Positions 51,133-60,048 of a stretch of 64,000 bases of DNA are shown here, one piece after another. Within the stretch, counting starts at the first letter, position 1; each line of letters starts with the position of its first letter. Origin of the DNA: Streptomyces sp. Root1304. GTDB taxonomy: Bacteria > Actinomycetota > Actinomycetes > Streptomycetales > Streptomycetaceae. Where the stretch lies: contig NZ_LMEP01000001.1 in assembly GCF_001426405.1 (NCBI RefSeq), positions 854,691 to 918,690 on the forward strand. Reading direction: 5' to 3'. Under the pieces are notes generated by a model, which did not search any database, was not told the DNA's origin, and saw only the letters and a program-made list of their open reading frames with translations. The position numbers and the translations under genes were made by a program.

Positions 51133-52419
51133 TCAGAGCGCCAGGCCGGCTTCGCGGAACGCGTCCAGGCTCGGGCGGATGGTGGTGGTCGCCTGAGAGG
51201 TGTCGGCCACCGCGTCCAGGGTCTTGAGTCCGTCGCCGGTGTTGAGGACGACGGTGGTGAGGTCCGGGTCGATCAGCCCGGCCTCGACGAGCTTCTTCGT
51301 GACGCCGACGGTCACGCCGCCCGCGGTCTCCGCGAAGATCCCCTCGGTCTGCGCGAGCAGCCGGATCGCGTCCACGACCTGCTCGTCGTTCACGTCCTCC
51401 ACGGCGCCGCCGGTCCGGCGGGCGATGTCGAGGACGTACGGGCCGTCGGCCGGGTTGCCGATCGCGAGCGACTTGGCGATCGTGTTCGGCTTCTGGGGCC
51501 GTACGACGTCGTGGCCGGCCTTGAAGGCCACGGACACCGGGGAGCAGCCCTCGGCCTGGGCACCGAAGATCTTGTACGGCTTGTCCTCGACCAGGCCCAG
51601 CTTGATGAGCTCCTGGAGACCCTTGTCGATCTTCGTGAGCTGGGAGCCGGAGGCGATCGGGATGACCAGCTGGTCGGGGATGACCCAGCCGAGCTGCTCG
51701 CAGATCTCGTACGCGAGCGTCTTGGAGCCCTCGCCGTAGTACGGGCGGAGGTTGACGTTCACGAAGCCCCAGCCCTCGCCGAGCGGGTCGCCGATGAGCT
51801 CCGAGCAGAAGCGGTTGACGTCGTCGTAGTTGCCCTCGATGGCGACCAGGTCACCGCCGTAGACACCGGCCATGACGACCTTGCCCTGCTCCAGGTCGTG
51901 CGGGATGAACACGCAGGAGCGGAAGCCGGCGCGGGCGGCGGCGGCGCCGACGGCGCCGGCCAGGTTGCCGGTGGAGGAGCAGGAGAGGGTGGTGAAGCCG
52001 AAGGCGCGGGCGGCCTCGATGGCCTGGGCGACGACCCGGTCCTTGAAGGAGTGGGTCGGGTTGCCGGAGTCGTCCTTGACGAACAGCTTGCCGGGGGCGA
52101 CGCCGATCTCGCGGGCGAGGTTGTCGGCCTGGACGAGCTTGGTCCAGCCCGGGTTCAGGTTGGGCTTGTCGGCGACGTCGGCGGGGACGGGCAGCAGGGG
52201 GGCGTAGCGCCAGATGTTGGCGGGGCCGGCCTCGATCTGCTTCCGCAGCGCCTCGGGGTCACCGGTGGGGAGGTCGTACGCGACTTCGAGCGGTCCGAAA
52301 CACAGCTCACAGGCGAAAATGGGACCGAGTGCGAACACTTCACCGCATTCGCGGCAGGAAAGCCCGGACGCGGGACCGAGGTCGACCGAAGTGGCGGGGG
52401 TAACCGTCTGTACAGCCAT
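51133..52419 (-). CDS. thrC: Threonine synthase
   Basis: A 428-residue PLP enzyme that turns O-phosphohomoserine into threonine. The N terminus has a zinc-ribbon-like CRECGEVF...CELCFGPL pair, the PLP lysine is in NPTHSFKDRVV (about residue 112), and SCSSTGNLAGAVGAAAARAG and ETAGGVTVGVTKKL are typical. The ATG at 52419 matches the family start; the long upstream frame is rejected. From memory the gene order with the sulfur carrier and csp matches other Streptomyces. Confidence 0.95.
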   Translation of the reverse strand: MAVQTVTPATSVDLGPASGLSCRECGEVFALGPIFACELCFGPLEVAYDLPTGDPEALRKQIEAGPANIWRYAPLLPVPADVADKPNLNPGWTKLVQADNLAREIGVAPGKLFVKDDSGNPTHSFKDRVVAQAIEAARAFGFTTLSCSSTGNLAGAVGAAAARAGFRSCVFIPHDLEQGKVVMAGVYGGDLVAIEGNYDDVNRFCSELIGDPLGEGWGFVNVNLRPYYGEGSKTLAYEICEQLGWVIPDQLVIPIASGSQLTKIDKGLQELIKLGLVEDKPYKIFGAQAEGCSPVSVAFKAGHDVVRPQKPNTIAKSLAIGNPADGPYVLDIARRTGGAVEDVNDEQVVDAIRLLAQTEGIFAETAGGVTVGVTKKLVEAGLIDPDLTTVVLNTGDGLKTLDAVADTSQATTTIRPSLDAFREAGLAL

Positions 52420-52449
52420 GGAGGCGAGGCCCTTTCTCCTCATCTTTCC

Positions 52450-52470
52450 CATGACGAATTTTTCGTCATG
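52450..52470. promoter_or_regulatory. Perfect AT-rich palindrome between thrC and gpgS
   Basis: CATGACGAA-TTT-TTCGTCATG, 9-base arms, about 30 bases upstream of thrC. It is a candidate repressor site or a leader hairpin in the thrC transcript. The rest of the 312-base gap holds no gene. Confidence 0.55.
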
Positions 52471-52731
52471 AGACGGATTTGGCACCTTCCCGAGCCGGGG
52501 GCCTCGATGGAGTACGAGACAAACCGACTGGAGGGTTGCCGGGGCTTCAACGGGCCGTTTCCCTCTGCCCCTCTGGATGAGCGGTATTCGATTGTGAAGC
52601 GCGGTGGACTTCGTTCCTGCGCTCCGACGCGGTCGGCACCCCGACGTGCATCGGGGATCCGCGTTGTTCAAGACTGTAACCGAAGGCCCGGACGCTCGGA
52701 CCGGCCGTCCGAACCGCGAGATGGAGATCAC

Positions 52732-53703
52732 GTGCTGGAAGAGGTGGAACGCTGGCTGGACCGGCGGTCCTGGTCCGTGGCGGACCGGCCGCTGGAGCGA
52801 ATCCTCGCGGCCAAGCGGAACACGAAGGTCAGCGTCGTCCTGCCGGCGCTGAACGAGGAGGCGACGGTCGGCGACATCGTCGCCGTGATCCGGCGCGAGC
52901 TGATGACGGAGGCCGTTCCGCTGGTCGACGAGCTGGTGGTGATCGACTCGGGTTCCACGGACCGGACGGCGGAGGTCGCGGCGGCGGCCGGCGCGCGGGT
53001 GGTGGCGCGGGACGCGATCCTTCCCCGGATACCGGCCGTGCCGGGCAAGGGCGAGGTCCTGTGGCGGTCACTGATGGTGACGAGCGGGGACGTCGTCTGC
53101 TTCGTCGACGCGGACCTGCGGGACTTCTCGGCGGACTTCGTGACGGGGATCGTGGGCCCGCTGCTCACGGACCCGGACGTGGAGTTCGTGAAGGCGATGT
53201 ACGACCGCCCGTTCGGCGACGCCGGCCCCGAAGGGCCCGCCTCCGGCGGGACCCCCGCTCAGGGCGGGCGGGTGACGGAGCTGGTGGCGCGCCCGCTCCT
53301 GAACCTGCACTGGCCGCAGCTGGCCGGCTTCGTGCAGCCGCTGGGCGGCGAGTACGCGGCGCGGCGCTCGCTGCTCGAACGGCTGCCGTTCCCGGTGGGT
53401 TACGGAGTGGAGCTGGGGCTGCTGGTGGACGCCCTGCACACGGTGGGTCTGGACGCGCTCGCGCAGGTGGACGTGGGGGTGCGCAAGCACCGTCACCAGG
53501 ACGGGCAGGCGCTGGGCCGGATGGCGGCGGCGATCTACCGGACTGCGCAGCTGCGGCTGTCGCGGGGCCATCTGGTGCGGCCGCGGCTGACGCAGTTCGA
53601 GCGGGGCGAGAAGGGCTTCGAGCCGACGACGTACGCGGTGGACACGGAGGAGCGGCCGCCGATGGCCGACATCGCGGAGTACGCGAGGCGCCGCGTGGCG
53701 TAA
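52732..53703 (+). CDS. gpgS: Glucosyl-3-phosphoglycerate synthase
   Basis: A 323-residue GT81-type glycosyltransferase that starts glucosylglycerate/methylglucose polysaccharide synthesis. VSVVLPALNEEATVGDIV (about residues 34-51), SGSTDRTAEVAAAAGARV and the DxD motif in CFVDADLRDF (about 122-131) are diagnostic, with GGEYAARRSLLERLPFPVGYGVE later. The GTG at 52732 follows a ggag site. Gene order before otsA matches S. coelicolor from memory. Confidence 0.92.
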   Translation: MLEEVERWLDRRSWSVADRPLERILAAKRNTKVSVVLPALNEEATVGDIVAVIRRELMTEAVPLVDELVVIDSGSTDRTAEVAAAAGARVVARDAILPRIPAVPGKGEVLWRSLMVTSGDVVCFVDADLRDFSADFVTGIVGPLLTDPDVEFVKAMYDRPFGDAGPEGPASGGTPAQGGRVTELVARPLLNLHWPQLAGFVQPLGGEYAARRSLLERLPFPVGYGVELGLLVDALHTVGLDALAQVDVGVRKHRHQDGQALGRMAAAIYRTAQLRLSRGHLVRPRLTQFERGEKGFEPTTYAVDTEERPPMADIAEYARRRVA

Positions 53704-53724
53704 CGCCCCATGATGATCCGTTTT

Positions 53725-53745
53725 GCATAAATTGCCCTTTTATGC
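53725..53745. promoter_or_regulatory. Stem-loop covering a start codon
   Basis: GCATAAA (53725-53731) pairs with TTTATGC (53739-53745), which contains the ATG of the next gene; the loop is 7 bases. No Shine-Dalgarno sequence is visible upstream. It may control translation or mark a leaderless transcript. Confidence 0.5.
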
Positions 53746-55571
53746 GCTTCACATCACCTCACTTCGGGAGAGTGCTCGCGGCCGTCGGGCTCGTCGCGGG
53801 CTCCCTGGCGTTCACGGCGGCCGGACCGGCCGCCGCGGACGTGATCGAGCCCTTCGGCAAGCGGTACGAAGAGTCGCTGTACGGCGACTTCACGACGCTC
53901 GGGAACACGGTCATGGGCTGCCCGACCGCCCCTGCGGACATGGCGGCGCGCTGCGCGACCGCGGCGGCCGGCCAGGGGTCGGACAACAACAACGCCTTCG
54001 TGATGGAGCGGATCGACACGGCCGGAACCGGGGGCGGATACGGCTCCAGCACCGGCCACGTGGTGATCCCGGCGGGCGCCGAGGTGGCGTACGCCCGGCT
54101 CTTCTGGGGCGGCAACGACGGCACGTACAAGGGCCCGAGCGGAGCCGCGCTGAACCGCTGCGACATCTCCGGCGCGGATGTCGGGCGCTCCCCCGGCGAC
54201 CCGACGACGACCGCCCCGGTGATCGAGGTCGGCTCGGGTCCGGCGGTCCCGGTCTCGATCGACAGCATGGTCGCGGACCCGGCGGACACCAACGGGCCGC
54301 ACTACTACACGGGCGAGTCGGACGTGACCGCCGCCTTCGCGGGCGTCTCGGGGACGGACGCGCGGATCGCGGTCGGGAACGTCTGGGCACCCAACGGCAA
54401 GGGCTGCGTGGCGGGTTGGTCGCTGACGGTGGTCCACAGGTTCCCCGGCCCGGACCCGGTCAAGGCGCCGGAGCGCCGGAGCGTCCACGTGTACGGCGGC
54501 CACGTCCTGCAGCGCTCGACCTCCCCCGCGACCACGATCACCGTCGACGGCTTCCACCGGAGTCCGGGCACGGTGCGCGCGAGCGTGACGGCGTACGAGG
54601 GGGACTGGAACACTCCGGGCGACACGTTCCTCGTCGACGGCAGGAACGTCACCGAGTCCCACACCGGCAACACCAACAACTTCTTCATCAGCGAGGACGA
54701 CGGCGCCGTCGACCCCCGTCCGGCCAACAACCTGAGCATCGACGCCAAGGCCTTCGCCCTCCCGGCCGGCGCGGTCCCGCCGGGCGCGACCTCGGCCGAT
54801 CTGACGTTCTCCACCAGCGGCGACACCTATCTGCCGTCCGGTCTCGCCTTCTCCGTACCGGTCCCCGACCTGGAGATCACCAAGACGGCGAGCCCTCGCA
54901 CGGTGAAGCCGGGCGACACGCTCACGTACACGATCACCGCGAAGAACACCGGCCCGCTCGACTACCCGAACGCGAAGTTCGGCGACGACCTCACCGGCAA
55001 CCTCGACGACGCCGACTACGCCGGGGACGTACGGACGACGGGCCCCGGGAGGGCGACGTACACGAAGCCGAGGATCTCGTACTCCGGGACCATCCCGGCG
55101 GGGAAGACGGCGACCGTCACCTACTCGGTGAAGATCAAGAACACGCCGGCCGGGGACGGGAAGCTCCGCAACGGCGTGGAGGTCGAGACACCCCGCTCGA
55201 ACTGCGGCAAGGGCAGCGAGGACCCGTCGTGCGCGGTGGCCCCGGAGATCGACAGGCCGAAGCCGACCCCGACGCCGACCCCGACACCCACCCCGGTGGA
55301 CCCGACCCCGACCCCGACGGAGGTCGACCCCACGCCGACCCCCACCGACGACCCCACGCCCCCGGCGACCGTCGAGCCCTCCTCCCCCGCTCCCCCGGCG
55401 CCCGGGCCGCACGGCGACGACGCCGGTGACGCCGGTGACGCCGGTGACGCCGGTTCGATGGCAGAGACCGGCGGCAACGGCGAGCGGCTGTGGCTGCTCG
55501 GCGCGCTGGGCCTGGCGCTGGCGGCGACGGGCGTGGTGGCGAGGGCGGCGATGCGCGGACGGCGCGACTGA
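53742..55571 (+). CDS. Cell-wall-anchored surface protein with sortase-type tail
   Basis: A 609-residue secreted protein. The signal peptide MRFTSPHFGRVLAAVGLVAG ends near AAADV. The body is a beta-rich domain (about 30-370), then a DUF11-type repeat (VPDLEITKTASPRTVKPGDTL; about 375-490), a Thr-Pro spacer, a Gly-Asp-Ala repeat, and a MAETG motif followed by a hydrophobic span and RRD tail. MAETG resembles the LAxTG motif used by Streptomyces class E sortases, so covalent anchoring to peptidoglycan is likely. No ribosome site precedes the ATG. Confidence 0.88.
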   Translation: MRFTSPHFGRVLAAVGLVAGSLAFTAAGPAAADVIEPFGKRYEESLYGDFTTLGNTVMGCPTAPADMAARCATAAAGQGSDNNNAFVMERIDTAGTGGGYGSSTGHVVIPAGAEVAYARLFWGGNDGTYKGPSGAALNRCDISGADVGRSPGDPTTTAPVIEVGSGPAVPVSIDSMVADPADTNGPHYYTGESDVTAAFAGVSGTDARIAVGNVWAPNGKGCVAGWSLTVVHRFPGPDPVKAPERRSVHVYGGHVLQRSTSPATTITVDGFHRSPGTVRASVTAYEGDWNTPGDTFLVDGRNVTESHTGNTNNFFISEDDGAVDPRPANNLSIDAKAFALPAGAVPPGATSADLTFSTSGDTYLPSGLAFSVPVPDLEITKTASPRTVKPGDTLTYTITAKNTGPLDYPNAKFGDDLTGNLDDADYAGDVRTTGPGRATYTKPRISYSGTIPAGKTATVTYSVKIKNTPAGDGKLRNGVEVETPRSNCGKGSEDPSCAVAPEIDRPKPTPTPTPTPTPVDPTPTPTEVDPTPTPTDDPTPPATVEPSSPAPPAPGPHGDDAGDAGDAGDAGSMAETGGNGERLWLLGALGLALAATGVVARAAMRGRRD

Positions 55572-55653
55572 CGCCCGACCACGCTGGGTGGCCGGATCCC
55601 CCCGTCTCGTATACGTACGTTTGAGCGTTTACGGGACGGGCTAGGTTCGCCCC

Positions 55654-57015
55654 ATGGCTTCTGTGCTCGTGGCATCCAACCGGGGCCCCGTCTCGTACGT
55701 CCTCGGCGACGACGGCTCGCTCGACGCCCGCAGGGGCGGCGGCGGCCTGGTCTCGGGGCTGAGCGCCGTGTCCGCCCAGGACAGTCTGTGGGTGTGCGCG
55801 GCGCTCGGCGAGGGCGACCGGGAGGCCGTCCGGCAGGGGGTCGGGGAGCCGGGCGTACGGATGCTGGACATCGACCCGGAGGTGTACGCCGACGCGTACA
55901 ACGGCATCGCGAACTCGGTGCTGTGGTTCCTCCACCACCAGTTGTACGACATTCCGCGCGAGCCGGTCTTCGACGCGGGGTTCCGGCGCCGCTGGAAGTC
56001 GTACCGGAGCTACAACCGCGCCTTCGCCCGGGCGCTGGCGGCGGAGGCGGACGAGGGCGCGGCGGTCCTGGTGCAGGACTACCACCTGGCCCTGGTCCCG
56101 GGGCAGCTCCGGGCCCTCCGCCCGGACCTGCGGATCGCCCACTTCACGCACACCCCCTGGGCCGCCCCGGACTCTCTGCGCATGCTCCCGGCCGACATCC
56201 GCGAGGAACTGCTGCGGGGGATGCTGGGCGCGGACCGGCTGGGCTTCCACACCCCGACCTGGGCGAGGGCGTTCGAGGACTGCGCGGGCGAGCTCGGGCG
56301 CACCCGGGTCGCGGTGTACCCCCTGGGCGTCGACGCCGACGAGCTCCGCGCCCTCGCGTACCGCCCGGAGGTGGACGAGAAGCTGGCCCGCCTGCGCGCG
56401 GAGACCGGCGGCCGGAAGACCATCGTCCGGGTCGACCGCACGGAACTCTCGAAGAACATCCTGCGCGGCCTGCACGCCTACCGCGAACTGCTCACCACCC
56501 ACCCCGAATGGCAGGACAGGGTCGTCCACCTGGCGTCGGCGTACCCCTCCCGCCAGGACCTGGAGTCGTACCGCGCCTACACGGCCGCGGTGACGGAGCT
56601 CGCGGACGAGATCAACGCCGAGTTCGGCACGGCGGCCTGGCAGCCGGTCCTGGTCTCGGTCGAGGACGACTTCCCCCGCTCCCTGGCCGCCTACCGCCTC
56701 GCGGACGTGGCCCTGGTGAACCCGGTCCGCGACGGCATGAACCTGGTGGCGAAGGAAATACCGGTGGTCTCGGAGTCCGGCTGCGCCCTGGTCCTCTCCA
56801 CGGGCGCGGGCGCCCACGAGGAACTGAAGGACGACGCCCTCACGGTGAACGCCTTCGACGTGACGGAAACGGCCGAAGCCCTCCACAGAGCCCTGTCGAT
56901 GCCCCCCGCGGAACGAGCGGACCGCACGAAACGCCTGGCGGCAGCGGCGACGGCCCTGCCCCCACAACGCTGGTTCCTGTCGCAGCTGGAGGCACTGGAA
57001 GGGCTCGAGCCCTGA
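55654..57015 (+). CDS. otsA: Trehalose-6-phosphate synthase
   Basis: A 453-residue GT20 enzyme that joins UDP/GDP-glucose to glucose-6-phosphate. VLVASNRGPVSYVL is the N-terminal signature; NSVLWFLHHQLYD, QDYHLALVPGQLR, FTHTPWA and VNPVRDGMNLVAKE are catalytic or sugar-nucleotide sites. ERTELSKNI-type sequence appears as DRTELSKNI. The usual partner otsB is not found in the next segment, where a transposase remnant and unrelated genes lie instead. Confidence 0.93.
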   Translation: MASVLVASNRGPVSYVLGDDGSLDARRGGGGLVSGLSAVSAQDSLWVCAALGEGDREAVRQGVGEPGVRMLDIDPEVYADAYNGIANSVLWFLHHQLYDIPREPVFDAGFRRRWKSYRSYNRAFARALAAEADEGAAVLVQDYHLALVPGQLRALRPDLRIAHFTHTPWAAPDSLRMLPADIREELLRGMLGADRLGFHTPTWARAFEDCAGELGRTRVAVYPLGVDADELRALAYRPEVDEKLARLRAETGGRKTIVRVDRTELSKNILRGLHAYRELLTTHPEWQDRVVHLASAYPSRQDLESYRAYTAAVTELADEINAEFGTAAWQPVLVSVEDDFPRSLAAYRLADVALVNPVRDGMNLVAKEIPVVSESGCALVLSTGAGAHEELKDDALTVNAFDVTETAEALHRALSMPPAERADRTKRLAAAATALPPQRWFLSQLEALEGLEP

Positions 57016-57090
57016 CCCCACGACTCCGCCGCCGCACGACGACGGTGCCGCGCCGCACGACGCCGGTGCCGCGCCCGCGCAAGCGGTGAC

Positions 57091-57174
57091 GGCCTTGCCA
57101 CCCGCTACGGCAAGACCGCCACCATCCGCCTCACCGGACCCCACGCCGCCGTCTTCATCCGGTCGGCGAGGTGA
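57091..57174 (+). pseudogene. Remnant of an IS5-type transposase C terminus
   Basis: About 27 codons ending TGA read GLATRYGKTATIRLTG and a short hydrophobic tail, which is the C-terminal end of IS5-family transposases (GLATRY.K.A pattern). No matching upstream coding sequence or inverted repeats are seen, so only a fragment survives. It lies just past otsA and marks an insertion or deletion scar. Confidence 0.65.
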
Positions 57175-57189
57175 TCCGAGGGGAACCGT

Positions 57190-57489
57190 CTAGTAGCCGA
57201 GGTCCTTCTGCTCGGTGATCAGACGGCCGGCGATGTGCAGATTACCGTCGGAGTCGAGCACCGCGATGATCTTCTTCGTGGAGCCGTGGTGGGTCGTGAA
57301 GTAGATCTTGTCCGCCTCCTGCGAGGTGGAGTAGTTCGTGTTCACGGACAGCTCGATGCTCACCGGGGAGCTGATGAGCACGTCCTTCTTCGGCGAGGAC
57401 GGGTAGATCTGGTTCTGCCGCAGCTTGACTCGGCCGTGGGTGTCCCCCTCGTCCCAGTCGGACGCCACGCCGAGGTCGATGTCAGCCAT
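57190..57489 (-). CDS. Small hypothetical protein, possibly DUF6342
   Basis: A 99-residue protein with a strong ggagggg site. Lower GC and more Lys/Ile/Asn than neighbours (SPKKDVLISSPVSIELSV, TTHHGSTKKIIAVLD), with beta-strand character throughout. It resembles a Streptomyces family of unknown function (DUF6342, from memory). Its composition and the adjacent transposase scar hint at horizontal arrival. Confidence 0.75.
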   Translation of the reverse strand: MADIDLGVASDWDEGDTHGRVKLRQNQIYPSSPKKDVLISSPVSIELSVNTNYSTSQEADKIYFTTHHGSTKKIIAVLDSDGNLHIAGRLITEQKDLGY

Positions 57490-57769
57490 GCGATTTCCCC
57501 TCCGGTTCCAATGGACGAACTCTGCGGCCGGGCGTCACAGGACCTCCCGAACCGAGCCCAGAACCTACGCAGTTCGTTCACATCTCGGCACAACATCTCA
57601 GCACTATGACCAATTTTCACCCTGCTTCGTCGCGAAGTGACAGCAAGGTACCGGAGCCACCAAAAATGCCCGAAAAGAGCCTTGACAATTCTCTGAGATG
57701 ACGACCAGTGGGCTCTCTCGGATCACCCCGCCGCCCAGTCGACCCGAAGGCGCTCCCAGAGGGTGTCGC
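57490..57769. other. Intergenic region, no gene seen
   Basis: 280 relatively AT-rich bases. A TTGACA occurs near 57683 on the plus strand but no gene follows it. No clear hairpin. Confidence 0.4.
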
Positions 57770-58276
57770 TCAGACGTCGCTGTCGCTGCCGCCGTCGATG
57801 ACGGTCAGCTCGGCACCCTTCCCCGCGTACGGGTCGGGGGTGCCGGCGGGGATGTTCCGGACGGCCCGGCCCTGAGCGGCACCGTTGCCGTTGAACACGA
57901 AGTCCGGGCGGATACGCCAGTCACGCCCGTCGGGGTAGATGAAACCGGCCTCGGCGAGCTGCCTGAGGGACCGCGACACGGTCGACTGGGACATGCCCAC
58001 CTGCTCGGCGAACTTGACCTGGCTCTCCACCCGGACAAGACCGTGGTCCTTGCGGTTCTGGAGGGCGCACATCTTGTGGAACAGCTTGTAGGCCGCCCCG
58101 CTGAGGTCCGCCTCGGCAAGGGCGTCGTGCGCGTCGTATCCCATCGTGGTGAACCCACCTCCCCGGAACCAGAGTCCGTGCGCGGCGCCGACCGAGGAGT
58201 GCACCGTGAGGTCCTGCACCTCACCGGTGGTCCGGTTGACCGTCTCGATCCTGGTCACTCGTCGAGCCGCACGCAC
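57770..58276 (-). CDS. RepL-like winged-helix DNA-binding protein
   Basis: A 168-residue protein. ETVNRTTGEVQDL opens a pattern seen in RepL-type plasmid replication proteins; the winged helix is FAEQVGMSQSTVSRSLRQLAEAGFIYP (about residues 89-115), followed by DWRIRPDFVFNGNG. It could be a plasmid-derived replication protein or a transcription factor. The GTG at 58276 has a ggaggt site. Upstream lies a 13-bp perfect inverted repeat. It diverges from an XRE regulator gene. Confidence 0.75.
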   Translation of the reverse strand: MRAARRVTRIETVNRTTGEVQDLTVHSSVGAAHGLWFRGGGFTTMGYDAHDALAEADLSGAAYKLFHKMCALQNRKDHGLVRVESQVKFAEQVGMSQSTVSRSLRQLAEAGFIYPDGRDWRIRPDFVFNGNGAAQGRAVRNIPAGTPDPYAGKGAELTVIDGGSDSDV

Positions 58277-58296
58277 AGCGTACCTCCGTGACTAAA

Positions 58297-58324
58297 TGAG
58301 GCCATCCAGAACTGGATGGCCTCA
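58297..58324. promoter_or_regulatory. Perfect 13-bp inverted repeat upstream of the RepL-like gene
   Basis: TGAGGCCATCCAG-AA-CTGGATGGCCTCA, about 20 bases before the GTG. Short loop and long stem fit an operator or a leader hairpin. Confidence 0.7.
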
Positions 58325-58353
58325 CCTAAGACCTTCATGGAGCATCCACCTTT

Positions 58354-58400
58354 GCATAGACCAAGCCGATCCATACCATCTTCTATGCAATCTCGCATAG
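58354..58400. promoter_or_regulatory. Three GCATAG motifs, two as an inverted pair
   Basis: GCATAG at 58354-58359, CTATGC at 58383-58388 and GCATAG at 58395-58400. The latter two form an inverted repeat with a 6-base spacer. They lie in the 479-base divergent region between the RepL-like and XRE genes; the remainder of that region has no gene. Confidence 0.5.
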
Positions 58401-58755
58401 CCACTCTCCATGGCTGCAACACGGCTCGGTCATTCACGCAGGTCCGGGGCCTGCCATGGTCAGCCCGTCTTCATAGGGAAAGCGCACCCGCCGTACGGGA
58501 GCCCCTGCGGTACTCGCTGCGCTCCGTTCCTCGGGGGTGCCCCACCCTCGCCTCGGGTGCCCACCCGGCCGCCGTCGGCCGGGGCCGGAGCAGCAGGGAA
58601 GCGTGGCCGGGGCCGGTGGGTGGTCGTCGTGCGCACATGGCGGACGCCCGTCCGGCTGTCCCGCAGCCTCGGCGGGCTTTCGTGGGCCGCGGTCACCGCG
58701 GGCCGCCTACGGGAAGGGGCTCACGCCGTCGCCGGGTCGCCGGTACCGTTCCCGT

Positions 58756-60009
58756 ATGGCGTACGAGCTGGAGGAACAGGAGGCCATCGGCCGCCGGATC
58801 AAACGGCGTCGACTCGGCCTCGGCATGGCTCAGGCCGACCTCGGCGCGGCCATCCGCAAGTCGCAGGCGTGGGTGTCCAAGGTCGAGCGGGGCCGGATCG
58901 AGCTGGACAGGGCCGGCCTCATCAACGTGATCGCGGCCGCGCTGCACTGCCACCCCAACGACCTCATCTCCCGCCCCTACCTGGGCAGTCCGAGCGACGA
59001 GCAGTGGCAGCCGGCGGCGGCGTCGATCCTGCGTGAGTTCCGCCGCTACGACCTGACCCCGGTCTTCGACGGAACTCCGCGCCCCTCGAACGCACTGTGG
59101 GCGGACATGACCCGCCTCCACCGACTCCGCGACGCGGCCGCGAACGTGGCGATCCTGCGGAACCTGCCGGACCTGCTGCGCGAGGCTCACGCCCTGGCCG
59201 ATCGGTCCCGGGGGCACGAGCAGGAAGAGGCGTTCGGCATCTACGCGGTGTGCTGCAAGTTCGCCCACACTTCCGCTCATACCCTCGGCCACGCCGAACT
59301 GGTCGCCACCGCGTGCGAGCGGGCCTCCTGGGCGTCCCGCCTGTCGGGTGACCCGATCCTCCCGGCCGTCGCCGACTGGATGCGCGTGTGGGACATGTGG
59401 GCCACCGCGGACTGGGCAGACGCCGTCGCGCTCGCGGACAAGGCTCTGACCGGGATCGAGGCCGAGTACGAGCGGGGCGAACCGCGCGCCGTGCGGGCCT
59501 GGGGCAGCCTCCAGCTCCGCGCGGCCGTCTCCGCCGCGCGGGCCAACAACAGGGCCGAAGCCGAACACCGCATCGGCCTCGCCCGCCAAGCCGCCGACCG
59601 CGCGGACGCCGTTCGCGGCGAGCCGTTCGACGACCGGCACTCGCTCACGTTCTCGTCCGGCAACGTGACCGTCCACGGCATCAACGTCGCCCTGGAGATG
59701 AGCGACCAGCGCCGTGCGCTGGCGCTCAACCACCAGGCGGACCAGGGCCAGATCGAGGCCCTTCCCCATTCCCGCCAGGGGCACCACCGCATGGACCTGG
59801 CCCGAGCCTATCTATGGGACGGCGACCGGCATCGTGCGCTGGCCGAACTCCGCGCAGCCGAGAGCCTGGCCCCGCAGCTCGTTCGCAACCACCCGATAGC
59901 CCGGGCCACCCTACGGAAGATCGTGTACGCCGAACGGGCCTCCACCCGAGGACAGTTGCGTGGGATGTCGAGCCGATTTCACCTCGATGACCAGGACCTA
60001 TTCTCCTGA
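58756..60009 (+). CDS. XRE-family regulator with helical-repeat C-terminal domain
   Basis: A 417-residue protein. Residues about 10-65 are an XRE helix-turn-helix (IGRRIKRRRLGLGMAQADLG, AWVSKVERGRIELDRAGL), then about 330 residues of TPR-like helical pairs (SLQLRAAVSAARANNRAEAEHRI and others). This layout is common in actinobacteria for regulators that sense a ligand or peptide through the repeats. I start it at MAYELEEQE, 58756; the longer frame upstream is not supported. The next two genes may form its operon. Confidence 0.88.
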   Translation: MAYELEEQEAIGRRIKRRRLGLGMAQADLGAAIRKSQAWVSKVERGRIELDRAGLINVIAAALHCHPNDLISRPYLGSPSDEQWQPAAASILREFRRYDLTPVFDGTPRPSNALWADMTRLHRLRDAAANVAILRNLPDLLREAHALADRSRGHEQEEAFGIYAVCCKFAHTSAHTLGHAELVATACERASWASRLSGDPILPAVADWMRVWDMWATADWADAVALADKALTGIEAEYERGEPRAVRAWGSLQLRAAVSAARANNRAEAEHRIGLARQAADRADAVRGEPFDDRHSLTFSSGNVTVHGINVALEMSDQRRALALNHQADQGQIEALPHSRQGHHRMDLARAYLWDGDRHRALAELRAAESLAPQLVRNHPIARATLRKIVYAERASTRGQLRGMSSRFHLDDQDLFS

Positions 60010-60048
60010 CTCATATTCAGCTGTCGTTCGTCCCATAGCTTCTGAGGC

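Noticed and set aside
50407..53703. A 1098-codon plus-strand open frame
   Set aside because: Only the part from 52732 encodes the glycosyltransferase; the upstream part is antisense to thrC and the sulfur-carrier gene.
58255..58437. 60-codon minus-strand frame upstream of the RepL-like gene
   Set aside because: It covers the inverted repeat and the ribosome site of the RepL-like gene. It could be a leader peptide, but there is no independent support.
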